The translations under genes and the position numbers were made by a program. Of a DNA stretch of 64,000 bases, positions 30,523 through 41,637 are shown in pieces. Position 1 is the stretch's first letter; each line of letters begins with the position of its first letter. Source of the DNA: Orychophragmus violaceus (lineage: Eukaryota; Streptophyta; Magnoliopsida; Brassicales; Brassicaceae); NCBI GenBank assembly GCA_030180135.1, contig CM058239.1, positions 76,081,823 to 76,145,822 of the forward strand, written 5' to 3'. The notes below the pieces were generated by a model that saw only the letters and a program-made list of their open reading frames with translations, was not told where the DNA came from and ran no database searches.

Positions 30523-31124
30523 ATCTGATTCAGTAACTGAAAGTTCACAGTTCAGAGTGTATCAAAGTGTTCTGATATACCTTAGTTGTTGTCTAAACTA
30601 AAGTTTCTGAATATATGACTGGTTCAAATCAAATACGTTTCAAAAAGGTTTTGGGAAGCAAGTTTAGGAAAGCTGGTTCACCGCCTTTTCAAAACAAACA
30701 AAAAAATTCAAAGAGAAATGGCACACACGTTTGCTTTTGGGAAACTTGGGTTTTCAGTGTTAACACACGTTTTGGAAACTTAGTAAATGAATTTTTTTAT
30801 TTTTTTTTTAAAACTCTTGAAAACAAAAGAAGGATGAGCTTTGAATACAAATATTGTTCTTTCCTATTTTGAGAAATGGCACACTGTTTGACTCTTTAGG
30901 AAAAGGAAAACTAAATAATTGGGAGCCTCTTTTTGATTTGTATTTCGAAAATTGCTAATGAAAATAATGGAAACAAACAACTTTTTTTGGTCTTAGAGTG
31001 AGAAAAACGAATTAAACAGCCTAAAAACTCTTTCTTCTTCAAACCTTTTTTTTGGCTTTTATGAAAACAAAGATAAGAACTAACTTAGCATAATCAAAAC
31101 TAAGACTATTTTTATGGGTTTTTG
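30523..31124 (-). other. GYP-2 leader, first part
   Basis: Non-coding, A/T rich with T runs, comparable to the GYP-1 leader. It ends with TTTTG (31120-31124), the first copy of the COP-5 target duplication. Confidence 0.7.
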
Positions 31125-31557
31125 TGTGAGATTTTTAGAGTATGAACATTAGGTTTTAGAGAATGGTGGCGCAGCTAGAGAGAAAAGAGGTTTCAAAACC
31201 CTTAAGTTCATTCATTTGCGGTTACATCACTTATATAGGACTTCCAACACACATGTTGTTTAACCTAAAGAAGATACAAGACAAAATGAAGAGAGACAAG
31301 GTCTGAGCTGTTCTGAACCGTGGCAGGAGGTGAGAGAAAGGGTGTGGACCACTTGTGGTCCCCACCAGACAAAGCTTTCCTCCTAAACCCTAACAGCTCT
31401 CTCTCTAACTCCAACGGCTCTCTTCTTCTTCTTAGGTTTGAATAAGGCGCCTTATCTAATGTGATGTTCCCAACTTTGCACATTATCAGATGTGCAAGAC
31501 TTGTGCATATTTTGATAATACACAGCCTTTGCACATTTGATCTCATCATGATCAATA
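31125..31557 (-). repeat. COP-5 3' LTR
   Basis: Plus strand TGTGAGATTT...GATCAATA, so in element sense it starts TATTGATCATG and ends CTCACA. Confidence 0.95.
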
Positions 31558-31604
31558 CTCCCCCTCAAGTTCAGACTTTGGAATCACCCTAAAGACTGAA
31601 CTTG
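31558..31604 (-). other. Polypurine tract and stem-loop 2 of COP-5
   Basis: CTCCCCCT at 31558-31565 is the purine tract on the minus strand. CAAGTTCAGACTTT (31566-31579) and AAAGACTGAACTTG (31591-31604) pair with one bulge. The sequence differs from the COP-1/2/3 arms but complementarity is kept. Confidence 0.8.
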
Positions 31605-31634
31605 GAATGATCATGGCAACACCTCATTAAAAAA

Positions 31635-31673
31635 CTTGATGTGGAAAACCACTTGGGACAAAACCACATCAAG
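31635..31673 (-). other. Stem-loop 1 of COP-5 3' UTR
   Basis: CTTGATGTGG (31635-31644) and CCACATCAAG (31664-31673) are perfect complements. On the element strand the loop is TTTTGTCCCAAGTGGTTTT. Confidence 0.85.
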
Positions 31674-31709
31674 GGAAAAAGAGTATGCTGCTCATGAATC
31701 AGGAGAGTT

Positions 31710-34700
31710 CTAATCATGGATAGCCACCAGCCCTAGTTTGCCAAAGACATGAGTGCAAACCTTAAGACTAGCAGCCTTGGTGAAGATGTCTGCAAGCTGA
31801 TCTTCACTCTTTGTGTAACAAGGCAGAATGATTCCATCTTCAATCTTCTCCCTTACCTTGTGACAATCAATCTCAATGTGTTTTGTCCTTTCATGAAACA
31901 CTGAGTTGGTTGCAATGTGAATAGCAGCCTGGTTGTCACAATGGAAGGTGATTGGACTTGATTGCTCTATGCCAAAGTCCTTAAGCAAAGCCTTCAGCCA
32001 TGTTAACTCGGTTGCAAGCTTCCTCATTGCCCTATACTCAGCTTCAGCACTAGAACAAGATACCACCTTCTGCTTCTTTGTCTTTCAAGTTACCAAGTTG
32101 CCTCCAATGAAGGTACAATAGCCGGTTGTTGATCTCCTATCACTCTTATCTCCAGCCCAATCTGCATCACAATAACCAACAATTTCTGTGCTGTCATTCT
32201 TACCCATCCAAATGCCTTGTCCAGTTGATCCTTTGAGATATCTGAGTATCCTCTCAATCAAACTCCAATGATACACTGTGGGTGATTGCATATGTTGGCT
32301 AACTTGATTCACAGCAAAGCACAAGTATGGTCTTTTGAGAGTGAGGTAGTTAAGCTTCCCAACCAGCCTCCTATACAATGAGACATCCTTGAACTTGACT
32401 TCATCTGATTTCTCCCCCTTTCTATTGACTTGGTAGCCATCTTCAAGAGGAGTCTTTGCAATCTTGCAATCAAGCATACTTGTTTCTGTCAACAAGTCCT
32501 TAACATACTTCCTTTGGGACAGAAACAATCCATCATTGAATCTGCAAACTTCAATGCCCAAGAAGTACTTCAACTCACCAAGGTCTTTGATATCAAAGGA
32601 ACTCTTGAGAAAATCCTTTGTGGATTGAATCCCATCATTATCACTTCCTGTGATAATCAAATCATCCACATATATCAGAACCACCACCACTCCTTGAGCA
32701 CTTTGAAGCGTGAACAATGTGTGATCAGATTGAGACTTCTTGAAACCATGGTCCATGAGAGTGTGACTGAGTTTATGGTACCATGCCCTTGGTGATTGCT
32801 TCAAGCCATAAATCGCCCTTCTCAGCCTCAATACCTCACCATCTTTACACAAGTGCTTCAATCCTGGTGGTGGAGTCATATACACTTCCTCTTCAAGTTC
32901 ACCTTGTAGAAAAGCGTTCTTCACATCCATTTGCCATAGATTCCATGAGAGGTTTGTGGCTAGGCTCAATGTGACTCTCACTGTATGAAGTTTAGCCACT
33001 GGTGCAAATGTGTCTGTATAGTCTTCTCCATAGGTTTGAGTGAATCCTCTTGCCACTAGCCTTGCCTTGTACCTCTCTATGTCTCCGTTGCTTTTATACT
33101 TGATTGTGAAGACCCATTTAGAACTAACAGTCTTCTTCCTCTTTGGCAGCTTCTCCACAATCCAAGTGTGGTTCCTCTCCATAGCTTCTTTCTCATCCTT
33201 TACTGCATCCATCTATACCTTGATACCCTCAGCCTCTTCATAAGTCTTAGGGACATGGTTTAGCTCAATCTTTCCAAGAAAGGCCTTGTGACTAGATGGT
33301 AGCAAGTCAATAGAACAAGTAGACTGACTAGGATGAGCTACTGCTTGGTTGTTGTAGAAGACTCTTGTCTTCATCCATTCAGATGGATCTTTATTTTCCC
33401 TTGTGCTTCTTCTGAGTTGCTGAACTTGTTGATCAACCACATCCTCATTACCCACTGCCTCCTGATAAACCATCTCATCCTCATTCATATCCAAGTCCAC
33501 TTGGTTCTGATCTTGAGGTAGAGTGTCTTCTTGAGCTTCAGCCGGTTCATGTGTGTGTATTGCTGGTTCAGTATCCTCTTGTTGAGCTTCTTGGGTAGTT
33601 GTTTCATGCTTCTCTGGCCGTGGGGTATCATTACCCAAGTGATCCAACAAGTACTTCAAACTTGTAGCCAAATCAGAAGGTGATCTTGAGAGATCCTTCA
33701 AACCTTCCCAATCCTTATTCTCATAGTAACTCTGCCCCTCAATGAACTTTACATCCCTTGAAACATAGGTCCTGTTGTTGCTTGGATCAAAACATTTGTA
33801 GCCCTTCTCAGTTGTGGAGTATCCAAGAAACATACACCTTGTGCTTTTAGCATCTAGCTTGTTCCTTTGATCTCCTGAGATATATAGAAAAACAAACACA
33901 ACCAAACACACGTAAGTGTTCAATAAATGGTTTGGCTTTGTTCAATACCTCATATGGTGAAATGTCTTGAAGGACTCTAGTTGGGATCCTGTTGATAAGA
34001 TAACATGCTGCCAACACTGCATCTCCCCAAAACCTCTTAGGAACATTGGTGTGGAACATCATAGACCTAGCAACTTCCATGAGATGTCTGTTCTTCCTTT
34101 CAGCCACACCATTTTGTTGAGGAGTATGGGGACAGCTTGTTTGATGAAGGATCCCACATTTGTTCAAGTGAGCTTTGAATCTTTGGCTTGTATACTCTCC
34201 TCCATTATCTGACCTAAACACTTTGATCTTGGCATTAAACTGATTAGTAACATAGTTTTGGAAATTCAAAAATGCATCAAACACCCTATCTTTAGATGGA
34301 AGCAAAGTTACCCAAGTAAATTTTGACTTTTCATCTATGAAGGTCACAAAATACTTGTTTCTATCTCTAGACAAACAAGGTGAGGTCCAAACATCAGAGT
34401 GCACAAGATCAAAACAATGTTCATAGATAGTAGTTGATTTAGGAAAGATAGTTCTACAATGTTTGCCAAGAATACAAGCTTCACAAGTTGAATGATCAAA
34501 GCTAACATTAGGCAACATTAAGTTCAAAGCACGAGCATGAGGATGTCCTAGTCTAGCATGCCATAGGACATTTTGATTGAAAGAAAAACAGGATTTAAAA
34601 GCTAATGAATCCGAGTTGCTTGGAGAAGTGTCTTCAAGGAGGTAAAGCTCATCTTGTGTACCACCTCTTCCAATAACCTTTCCATTCTTAATATCCTGAA

Positions 34701-35961
34701 AACAAACTTCATTAGGCCCAAAGATAACATTGCAATTCAAGTCTTTAGTAATCCTTTTAACCGACAGTAAGTTAGACTTAAACTTAGGAACATAGAATGC
34801 ATCACTTTCCTTGTTAAATAATATCAACTTTCCTGTACCTATTATTGGAATCCCTTGACCATCAGCTATAGTTACTCTTCCTAGGGCAGGTTTAATGTTC
34901 TCCAACAACTTAGCATTACTAATCATATGGTGAAAAGCTCCTGAGTCTACTACCAACTTATGATCAGTTTTAGCAAGCAATTTATGAGAAAACAAAGAGA
35001 TACCAGAGAGTTTAGAGGCATAAGCCTTGATGAGGTCCTCAAGGTCACTCTTCCTAACATACTCAGTGTTGGTGTAGAGTGCAAGCTCCCCTCCTTGTGC
35101 TGAAGTAGATGCCGGCTCACTCACAGCTTCTTGGGAGAGATTTGCATTTGCCTTTGAGTCCTTGAACTTGGCTGGTTTGAGGTGGGGATGAAGGATCCAA
35201 CACTTATCCTTGGAGTGGCCTTTCCTCTTTCAATGATCACAAGCTGCAGCCTTCTTCTCCTCATGTTTGAAGCCGGCTTTGTTAGCAGTCACCAACTCCC
35301 CCTTACCTCCAAACAAACCAATGTTTCCTTCCTCCTTTTGGATCCTTGAACACACTTCTTCAAAATCAGGAAGTGTTGTTTCCCTTAGGATCTTCATTAT
35401 GACATCATTGTAAACCGGATTCAAGTTGAGTAGAAGGCCAAAGATCTTGTCTTGCTCCTTTCTCTCAATAAGAACCTTAGGGTTCATAGTACTTGACCTT
35501 AGCATCTCAAGTTCAGACCATGCTGAAGAGAACTTCCCAAGATACTTAGTAAAGTCATGGTCTTCTTGTTTCAGCTCACTTATGGCTTTCTTCACTTCAT
35601 ACACCCTGCTCAGATTTGAAACATCTCCATAAATCTTCTTGAGAGTGTCCCACAGTGACTTGGCTGTCTCACAATGAGAATAAGCTTCAAGAATGGATGG
35701 GTCAAGAGAGTTTTGGAGAAAGCCAAGCACAAGCTGATCTTCTTGAAACCATTTAGCTTCTGCCTTTTTGGTTTCCTCATCCTTCTTCTTGGCTTCATCT
35801 TCTTCAGTTGGTGTTTTATCCTCCAAGATGTGATCCCACAATCCTCTTCCACAAATGGAAGTCTTGATGGTCCTTTGCCATGTCCTATAGTTGATACCTT
35901 TGAGCACAACATGAACAACAGTAGGCCTCAAGCTTGAGCTCAGATGAGCAGAGTCTTCCAT
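31710..35961 (-). pseudogene. gag-pol: COP-5 gag-pol with three stops and a frameshift
   Basis: Reading 35961 downward: Gag; a TGA at 35232-35230 exactly at the second Cys of the zinc knuckle (CDH then stop where C is expected); protease near 34945 reading DSGAFHHM (Ser to Phe after the catalytic triad); integrase HSDVWTSP, RSDNGGEYT, PQQNGVAERKN; a frameshift near 33880-33910 in the LRVFGC segment; a TAG at 33215-33213; RT with YVDDLIITG near 32665; RNase H CDADWAGD; and a stop replacing Trp in the LVTWK segment near 32083. The tail ends ADIFTKAASLKVC at about 31740. Confidence 0.95.
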
Positions 35962-36250
35962 GGTGAAAAGCTGATGGAGAGCGGTTGAAACTTGAAGAAC
36001 CGAGAATGAACAATCTTTGGACCGAGAAACCTAGGGTTTTATGTGCACCGAGAGTATGAATAAACTGAGAGAATGAGAGCTTAGGAACAAGAGTGAGGGT
36101 TTTAGAGCAGAGAGGATGAAAGAACTTAGAGAATAGAACCTTAGAAACCGAGAGAATGAAGTGAGAGAGAATTAGGGTTTTGGACCGAGAGTCGCTGCAG
36201 CCGTGAGTTTGATGAATCAAAAAGAGAGAATCAATAGAATGAGGAGCATT

Positions 36251-36262
36251 GCTCTGATACCA
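36251..36262 (-). other. COP-5 primer binding site
   Basis: GCTCTGATACCA on the plus strand, abutting the LTR at 36263. The leader 35962-36250 (289 bp) has no ORF on the element strand. Confidence 0.95.
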
Positions 36263-36695
36263 TGTGAGATTTTTAGAGTATGAACATTAGGTTTTAGAGA
36301 ATGGTGGCGCAGCTAGAGAGAAAAGAGGTTTCAAAACCCTTAAGTTCATTCATTTGCGGTTACATCACTTATATAGGACTTCCAACACACATGTTGTTTA
36401 ACCTAAAGAAGATACAAGACAAAATGAAGAGAGACAAGGTCTGAGCTGTTCTGAACCGTGGCATGAGGTGAGAGAAAGAGTGTGGACCACTTGTGGTCCC
36501 CACCAGACAAAGCTTTCCTCCTAAACCCTAACGGCTCTCTCTCTAACTCCAACGGCTCTCTTCTTCTTCTTAGGTTTGAATTAGGCGCCTTATCTAATGT
36601 GATGTTCCCAACTTTGCACATTATCAAATGTGCAAGACTTGTGCATATTTTGATAATACACAACCTTTGCACATTTGATCTCATCATGATCAATA
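36263..36695 (-). repeat. COP-5 5' LTR
   Basis: 433 bp, TGTGAGATTT...GATCAATA on the plus strand, followed by TTTTG. Differences from the other LTR include CATGAGG/CAGGAGG and AAGAGTG/AAGGGTG. Confidence 0.95.
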
Positions 36696-36893
36696 TTTTG
36701 GGTTTTAAGTATGCAAGCAATTAAAACAAAATGATATGAACTAATCAGAATAACAAAGCAGGACATTTTTTATGGCTTTTCAATATGAGATGCAATAAAA
36801 CAAACTAGATGAATGAAGCTATGAATCTACTGCAATGAAAACAAGATTAAAGGATAGATAACACCTGTTAGGAGCCTTTCGGCTCTGATACCA
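36696..36893 (-). other. GYP-2 leader, second part, with primer binding site
   Basis: Begins with the second TTTTG and runs to GCTCTGATACCA at 36882-36893 (initiator tRNA-Met type). The 30 bp before the primer site (GATAACACCTGTTAGGAGCC) match the same place in GYP-1 (1402-1421). Confidence 0.9.
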
Positions 36894-36895
36894 GA

Positions 36896-37527
36896 TGATA
36901 CAGCCCCAAATCTTAAGCTAGATGGATAGGAGGATGGAAGACAGAACACTGGTTGTATAACTCTCTTGTTCTGGCTGATTTGGATGAGATGGATTGATTG
37001 ATGGAACTTGTTCTGCTGGACGTATATCTCTCTCAGAAACAAGTCAGGGAATGATCTGTAGAAGGTGGATTGATAGACGCCACAAGGAGGATGGATTAAT
37101 CCTTGATAAGTCTGCTGAACACAAAGCATTGCTTCTCACACAACTCTGGATTCAAAAGGGTTTTTCTTTGCTGCAAGAAAACGTTTTGTTTATTGATCTA
37201 GGGTAAAAATACAAGGCTGTAGTGGGACTTTATTAAATAGTCCATCAGCTATGCCCTTCTAGGGGACTTGAAGAAAATATTACAATAAAGGAAACATAGA
37301 CTCAACTGGGACCTAATTGAAGCAGATTACATGGACTCAACTTAAGAAAAACAGGGAAACAAACACAAGGAAGAAGCAACGGTCAGTTTATTCAAATGTA
37401 ATGAAAATAAAACATACCTTAGCTTTATGGGACGCTCCTCCTTATATGGTAAGTAGCCAGGACGAGTTTGGAGTGTTGGGAGCTCAGTTTGCTGCGTTTT
37501 GATGCTTCTCCTAAGTGCTGCGTTTCA
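36896..37527 (-). repeat. GYP-2 5' LTR (about 632 bp, outer edge tentative)
   Basis: The inner edge TGATACAGCCCC is certain from the primer site and from similarity to GYP-1. I place the outer edge at ...CGTTTCA (37527), because the next bases read as a gypsy Pol tail on the minus strand. This makes the LTR about half the length of the GYP-1 LTR, so truncation is possible. Confidence 0.6.
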
Positions 37528-37865
37528 TTAATCCTTTTGATTGGGAGTTGCCACAAATAAAGAAACCTCCTTATTATATTTGAGAAGTGGTAGCTCTAAT
37601 GGACCGTCATGTATGTCATAAGGTGTTGTTTGCTCATTGTCCATGCTTTGGTTTATGCTTGCTCCTGCTTGGTCCAATATTGGAGATGAGGTGATATGAG
37701 CTCGGTTCAGCTTATTGAGCAGAATATCATCCTCTTGAGTGTTGAGAAGATAGTTAACAGCCTGGTTGAATTGTTCCCTTAACACTCTTGCTCCTGATCT
37801 TGTCAATGGTCCTTGTCTCACAATAGGGATTGAATCTTCTTGTTCTTGTCCAGATTGCATGTCCT
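37528..37865 (-). pseudogene. GYP-3: gypsy Pol C-terminal tail fragment
   Basis: Minus-strand reading about 105 codons long with QGPLTRSGARVLREQFNQAV, the Arg-rich tail that typically follows integrase in plant gypsy polyproteins. It ends at a stop a few bases from the GYP-2 LTR edge. It is a scrap of another element into which GYP-2 probably inserted; TTAAT at 37528-37532 would be the duplication but its partner is off the window. Confidence 0.6.
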
Positions 37866-38018
37866 CATGACATATACACCTCATCTTCAAGCTCACCTTG
37901 AAGGAATGCATTCTTGACATCCATTTGCCACATCTCCCAATCCAGGTTTGTTTCCAAAGACATGATGATTCTAACCGTGTGTAGCTTTGCTACTGGTGCA
38001 AAAGTGTCCATGTATCCA
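37866..38018 (-). pseudogene. Inverted copia RT fragment
   Basis: Minus-strand reading DTFAPVAKLHTVRIIMSLETNLDWEMWQMDVKNAFLQGELEDEVYM: about 50 codons of copia RT palm, in opposite orientation to COP-6 which begins immediately to the right. It abuts the gypsy tail on the left. Confidence 0.85.
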
Positions 38019-40556
38019 AGCATGGGATCATTCATCAAATAAGTTGTCCTTACACTCCATAACAGAATGGGATGGCTGAAAGGAAGAACATGCACTTGAT
38101 GGAGGTGGCAAGGTCCATGATGTTCTATAAGAATGTTCCCAAAAGGTTTTGGGGAGATGCAGTCATGACAAGCTGTTACTTATTTAATAGAACCCCTACA
38201 AGAGTTCTTCATGATCAATCACCATTTCATGTACTAAACAAATCCAATCCATCAGTTTATCACTTACGTGTGTTTGGGTGGATTTGCTTTGTGTTAATAC
38301 CAGGAGAACAAAGTGATAAGCTAGATGCTAAGAGCACAAAAGCTATGTTCATTGGATACTCCATCACTCAAAAAGGCTACAAGTGCTATGTACCTGAGAC
38401 TAGAAAGGTATTGATATCAAGAGAAGTCAAGTTTATGGAATCAAAGAGTTTTTATGAGGAGAACAATTGGGACAGCTTGAAGAATATTCCCACATCTCCA
38501 TTGATCGTGCTACTAACCTAAGGATTATCATGGAGAGTCCTGGTATTAGCCAACCAAAGGAACTGTCCAAGGAAGTTCATACACCTTCAGTGCTTGATAC
38601 ATCCTCAGAAGCTGCACAAGAACCCCATCTTGATCATGAGGGGGACACTCAAGAATCAGAACAATCTCAACATTCTGATCATTCTGATCAAACTGATTCT
38701 TCCACGCATGATCAAGATGCTGTTGAGGAGCAGGATATGGAATCTAATGAATCTGACCAGCAGAATGTAGAGACTGAGCAGCCATCTAACCAGCCAATTC
38801 AGGTGCTAAGAAGAAGCACAAGGGAGAGAAAGGATCCTTCATAATGGAAGAAGACAATGGTTTACTTCAACAACAATGCAGTAGCTCATCCCACTCAAGC
38901 ACTGTGCACTTTAGCTCATGTACCCTTGGAACATCAAGTGTTCATTGGGCAGTTGGATCAAGGACAAGTGCCAACAACCTATGAAGAAGCCAAGCGAGAC
39001 AAAAGATGGATGGAAGCTGTGAATGAAGAAACCAAAGCAATGGAAAACAATGAGACTTGGTTTGAGGCAAAACTTCCCAAAGGAAAGAAGGCAGTGAGTT
39101 CTAAGTGTGTATTTACTATCAAGTACAGAAGTAATGGAGAAGTTGAGAGATACAAGGCAAGGCTGGTTGCAAGAGGCTTTACTCACACCTATGGAAAGGA
39201 TTACTTGGACAATTTTGCACCAGTAGCTAAGCTCCATACAGTTAGGTTCATCATGTCTTTGGCAACAAACCTTGATTGGGAACTTTGGAAAATGGATGTC
39301 AAGAATGCATTTCTTCAAGGTGAGCTTGAAGATGAGGTGTATATAACACCACCTTCTGGTCTTGAAGACATTTTTAAACCAGGGAAGGTGCTAAGACTCA
39401 AGAAGGCTATCTATGGACTGAAACAATCACCTAGAGCTTGGTATCATAAGCTGAGCTCAACATTATGCAAAGAGGATTCAAGAAGTCTGAGGCAGATCAC
39501 ACCTTGTTCACTCTTCAAGATCAGGAAGGTATCATTGTAATTCTTGTGTATGTTGATGACATTATCATATCAGGAAACAACAAGTCAGGTATACAAGACA
39601 CTAAGGCTTACCTCAAATCTGTTTTTGATATAAAAGACCTTGGTGCTCTAAAGTACTTTCTTGGGATAGAGGTTTCTCGATCTAAGGATGGACTCTTCTT
39701 ATCGCAAAGAAAGTACACACTTGATTTGTTATTTGAAGCAGGAAAGCTAGGATCAAAACCGGCTAAGACACCCCATGAGGAAGGCTACAAAGTCATAAGA
39801 GAGGGGGAGATTGAAGACAGGCCATTTGAGGACATCACACAGTATAGGAGGATGGTTGGTAAGCTCATTTATCTAACCATAACCAGACCTGATCTATGTT
39901 TTGCAGGGAACCAAGTGAGCCAACATATGCAAGCTCCCAAGATGCATCACTGGAATATGGTTGAAAGGATACTTAGATACCTAAGTGGAGCTCCGGGTCA
40001 ACGCATTTGGATGAGATGCAATGGAAGCACAAAAGTTGTTGGGTATTGTGATGCCGATTGAGCAGAAGATAGAGTGGTTAGGAGGTCTACCACAGGATAT
40101 TGCACATTTATTGAAGGCAACCTAGTCACTTGGAAGAGCAAGAAGCAGAAGGTAGTCTCTTGTTCAAGTGATGAAGCTGAATAAAGATCCATGAGAAAGC
40201 TGACAACTGAATTAGTATGGATCAAGGAGCTTCTCAAAGACTTGGGCATAGATATTTCAAAGCCAATCACCATGCATTGTGACAACCAAGCAACCATCCA
40301 CATTGCTTCAAACTTAGTCTTCCATGAGATAACAAAGCATATAGAAGTGGATTGCCATAAGGTTAGGCAGATGATTGAGCAAGGAGTTGTGCTGCCTTGT
40401 TATACAAGGAGTGAAGAGTAACTTGCTGATGTCTTCACCAAAGCCGCAAGTTTGAATGTGTGTGAGTCCATTCATACAAAGCTTGGGCTCATAGACATTC
40501 ATGAATCCTCTAAGGCTGTAGAGTCTACACTCTTTTTCCCTTCATGAAGTTTTATC
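38017..40556 (+). pseudogene. pol: COP-6: broken copia integrase/RT/RNase H
   Basis: Starts inside integrase (matching SKHGIIHQ, then AERKNMHLMEVARSMMFY) and runs to the 3' UTR. Lesions: frame changes near 38510 and 39467; a TAA at 38842-38844 replacing Glu in the DPSEWKK segment; a TGA replacing Trp in CDADW (40061); further stops near 40182 and 40419. RT keeps YVDDIIISG (near 39550). It ends in the loop of stem-loop 1 (first arm CCTTCATGAAG at 40539-40549), where ATH-2 sequence begins. Same family as COP-3/COP-4 by its tail. Confidence 0.92.
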
Positions 40557-41505
40557 GACACAAGATCATGACAGACTTATCTTGCGCGTTTAATGAAGAT
40601 TTGTAGAATTTTCACTTTGGCCCAGAAGTTTTTCATAATTACAAAGAAGCCCCAGCCGAGTTTAGATCATTATATTAGGGTTTTTAAGCCATAGTTTAGG
40701 CTTTCACACTTACGCATTATTTTACTTTGAGAGAGTTAGTGGCTGATTTTGTACTCGAGAGAGAAGAGATTTCGAACCCCAGTTTCTTATTCTATTTTAT
40801 GCTATTTGGATTTCTATTCATCATGTCTTTTACTTCAATTGCCATGTCTGAGTAGTTCTCCAAGTTAGGTTTAGGGATTCTCACAGGGAATTTCATGGAA
40901 GTATAGGTTGATCAATCTGTAGGGATTCATATCTTTCTAGTTCTTCATATAGGGTTGTTCTTAATGCTTGATTTGAATTAGCTGCCCAGATTACTGATCT
41001 TATGTTGATTTCTGCAACGAAAGTTGATTAATTAACTAGAAAGAACTTAGATGAGCAATTTGACTATTCGCAAAGAAATTTGGCTTAGGAGAATTGTGAA
41101 CGAAAGAACCTGAGATTAATGCTTGTTTAGAACTCTAGGATTCGCAACGAAAGTTGGCTTGCTAGGTTGTCATACATAGATAATATTCGCAACGAAAGTT
41201 GGTCTGTTATAATTATGTGATTCTAGTTCTAGAACAGTTCTTAATTAGATCCCGATTGCTTGATTAGCCTATGTTCCTAATTTCCTTAGAACTCCCTTGG
41301 CCTGACGCTTCGCCATCTGATTTACAAACCGTTTACTTTACTTTCTGTTCTGATTTACTGCTTTTTACTGCTTTACCTAGCTTAACCTGAAATTCTACAA
41401 TATATCGCAAGATCTTGAGTCTCTGTGGATTCGATACCCTATATACTACTAGTCACGTCTGTGGACTTGCAATGTAGATCTGGGGATTAAAACCTGATCG
41501 TATCA
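40557..41505 (+). repeat. ATH-2 5' LTR, truncated (949 bp)
   Basis: Corresponds to 45932-46881 of the other LTR. It contains four GCAACGAAAGTTGG-like words (41014, 41067, 41142, 41185) and ends CTGATCGTATCA. Confidence 0.92.
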
Positions 41506-41511
41506 AGTTTT

Positions 41512-41529
41512 TAGCGCCGTTGCCGGGAC
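41512..41529 (+). other. ATH-2 primer binding site (tRNA-Asp, one or two mismatches)
   Basis: TAGCGCCGTTGCCGGGAC against the perfect TGGCGCCGTTGCCGGGGA complement of the tRNA-Asp 3' end. It is six bases inside the LTR, as in ATH-1. Confidence 0.85.
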
Positions 41530-41637
41530 TCTTTTGAGTCTTCGATAGATTTGAACTTAGGGTTTAGACTAGGTTTTTCGTTTTTGTTTTGGTTACTAAT
41601 TTTTCGTTTTTTCTTGCGTTTCAGGTACGCCTAGAAT

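Larger units (their letters stand above)
31125..36695 (-). mobile_element. COP-5: complete Ty1/copia element, defective coding region
   Basis: Minus-strand element with two 433-bp LTRs (31125-31557 and 36263-36695) and TTTTG on both sides (31120-31124 and 36696-36700). About six LTR mismatches by eye (about 1.4%), four of them transitions. Gag-pol is broken in four places. It lies in the GYP-2 leader. Its protein (start MEDSAHLSSSLRPTVVHVVL) is a more distant relative of the COP-2/3/4 family. Confidence 0.95.
5904..37527 (-). mobile_element. GYP-2: Ty3/gypsy element split by at least four insertions
   Basis: Pieces of one minus-strand element, in minus-strand order: LTR 37527-36896, primer site 36893-36882, leader 36881-36696 and 31124-30523, gag 30522-30231 and 13952-13307, nucleocapsid/protease 13306-12455, RT 6662-5904. 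The breaks are occupied by COP-5, COP-3 (with COP-4 and ATH-1), COP-2 and COP-1. The first three insertions are flanked by exact 5-bp target duplications (TTTTG, GCCTA, GGGAT), which proves the pieces were contiguous. RNase H, integrase and the 3' LTR should lie left of the window beyond COP-1. Confidence 0.9.
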
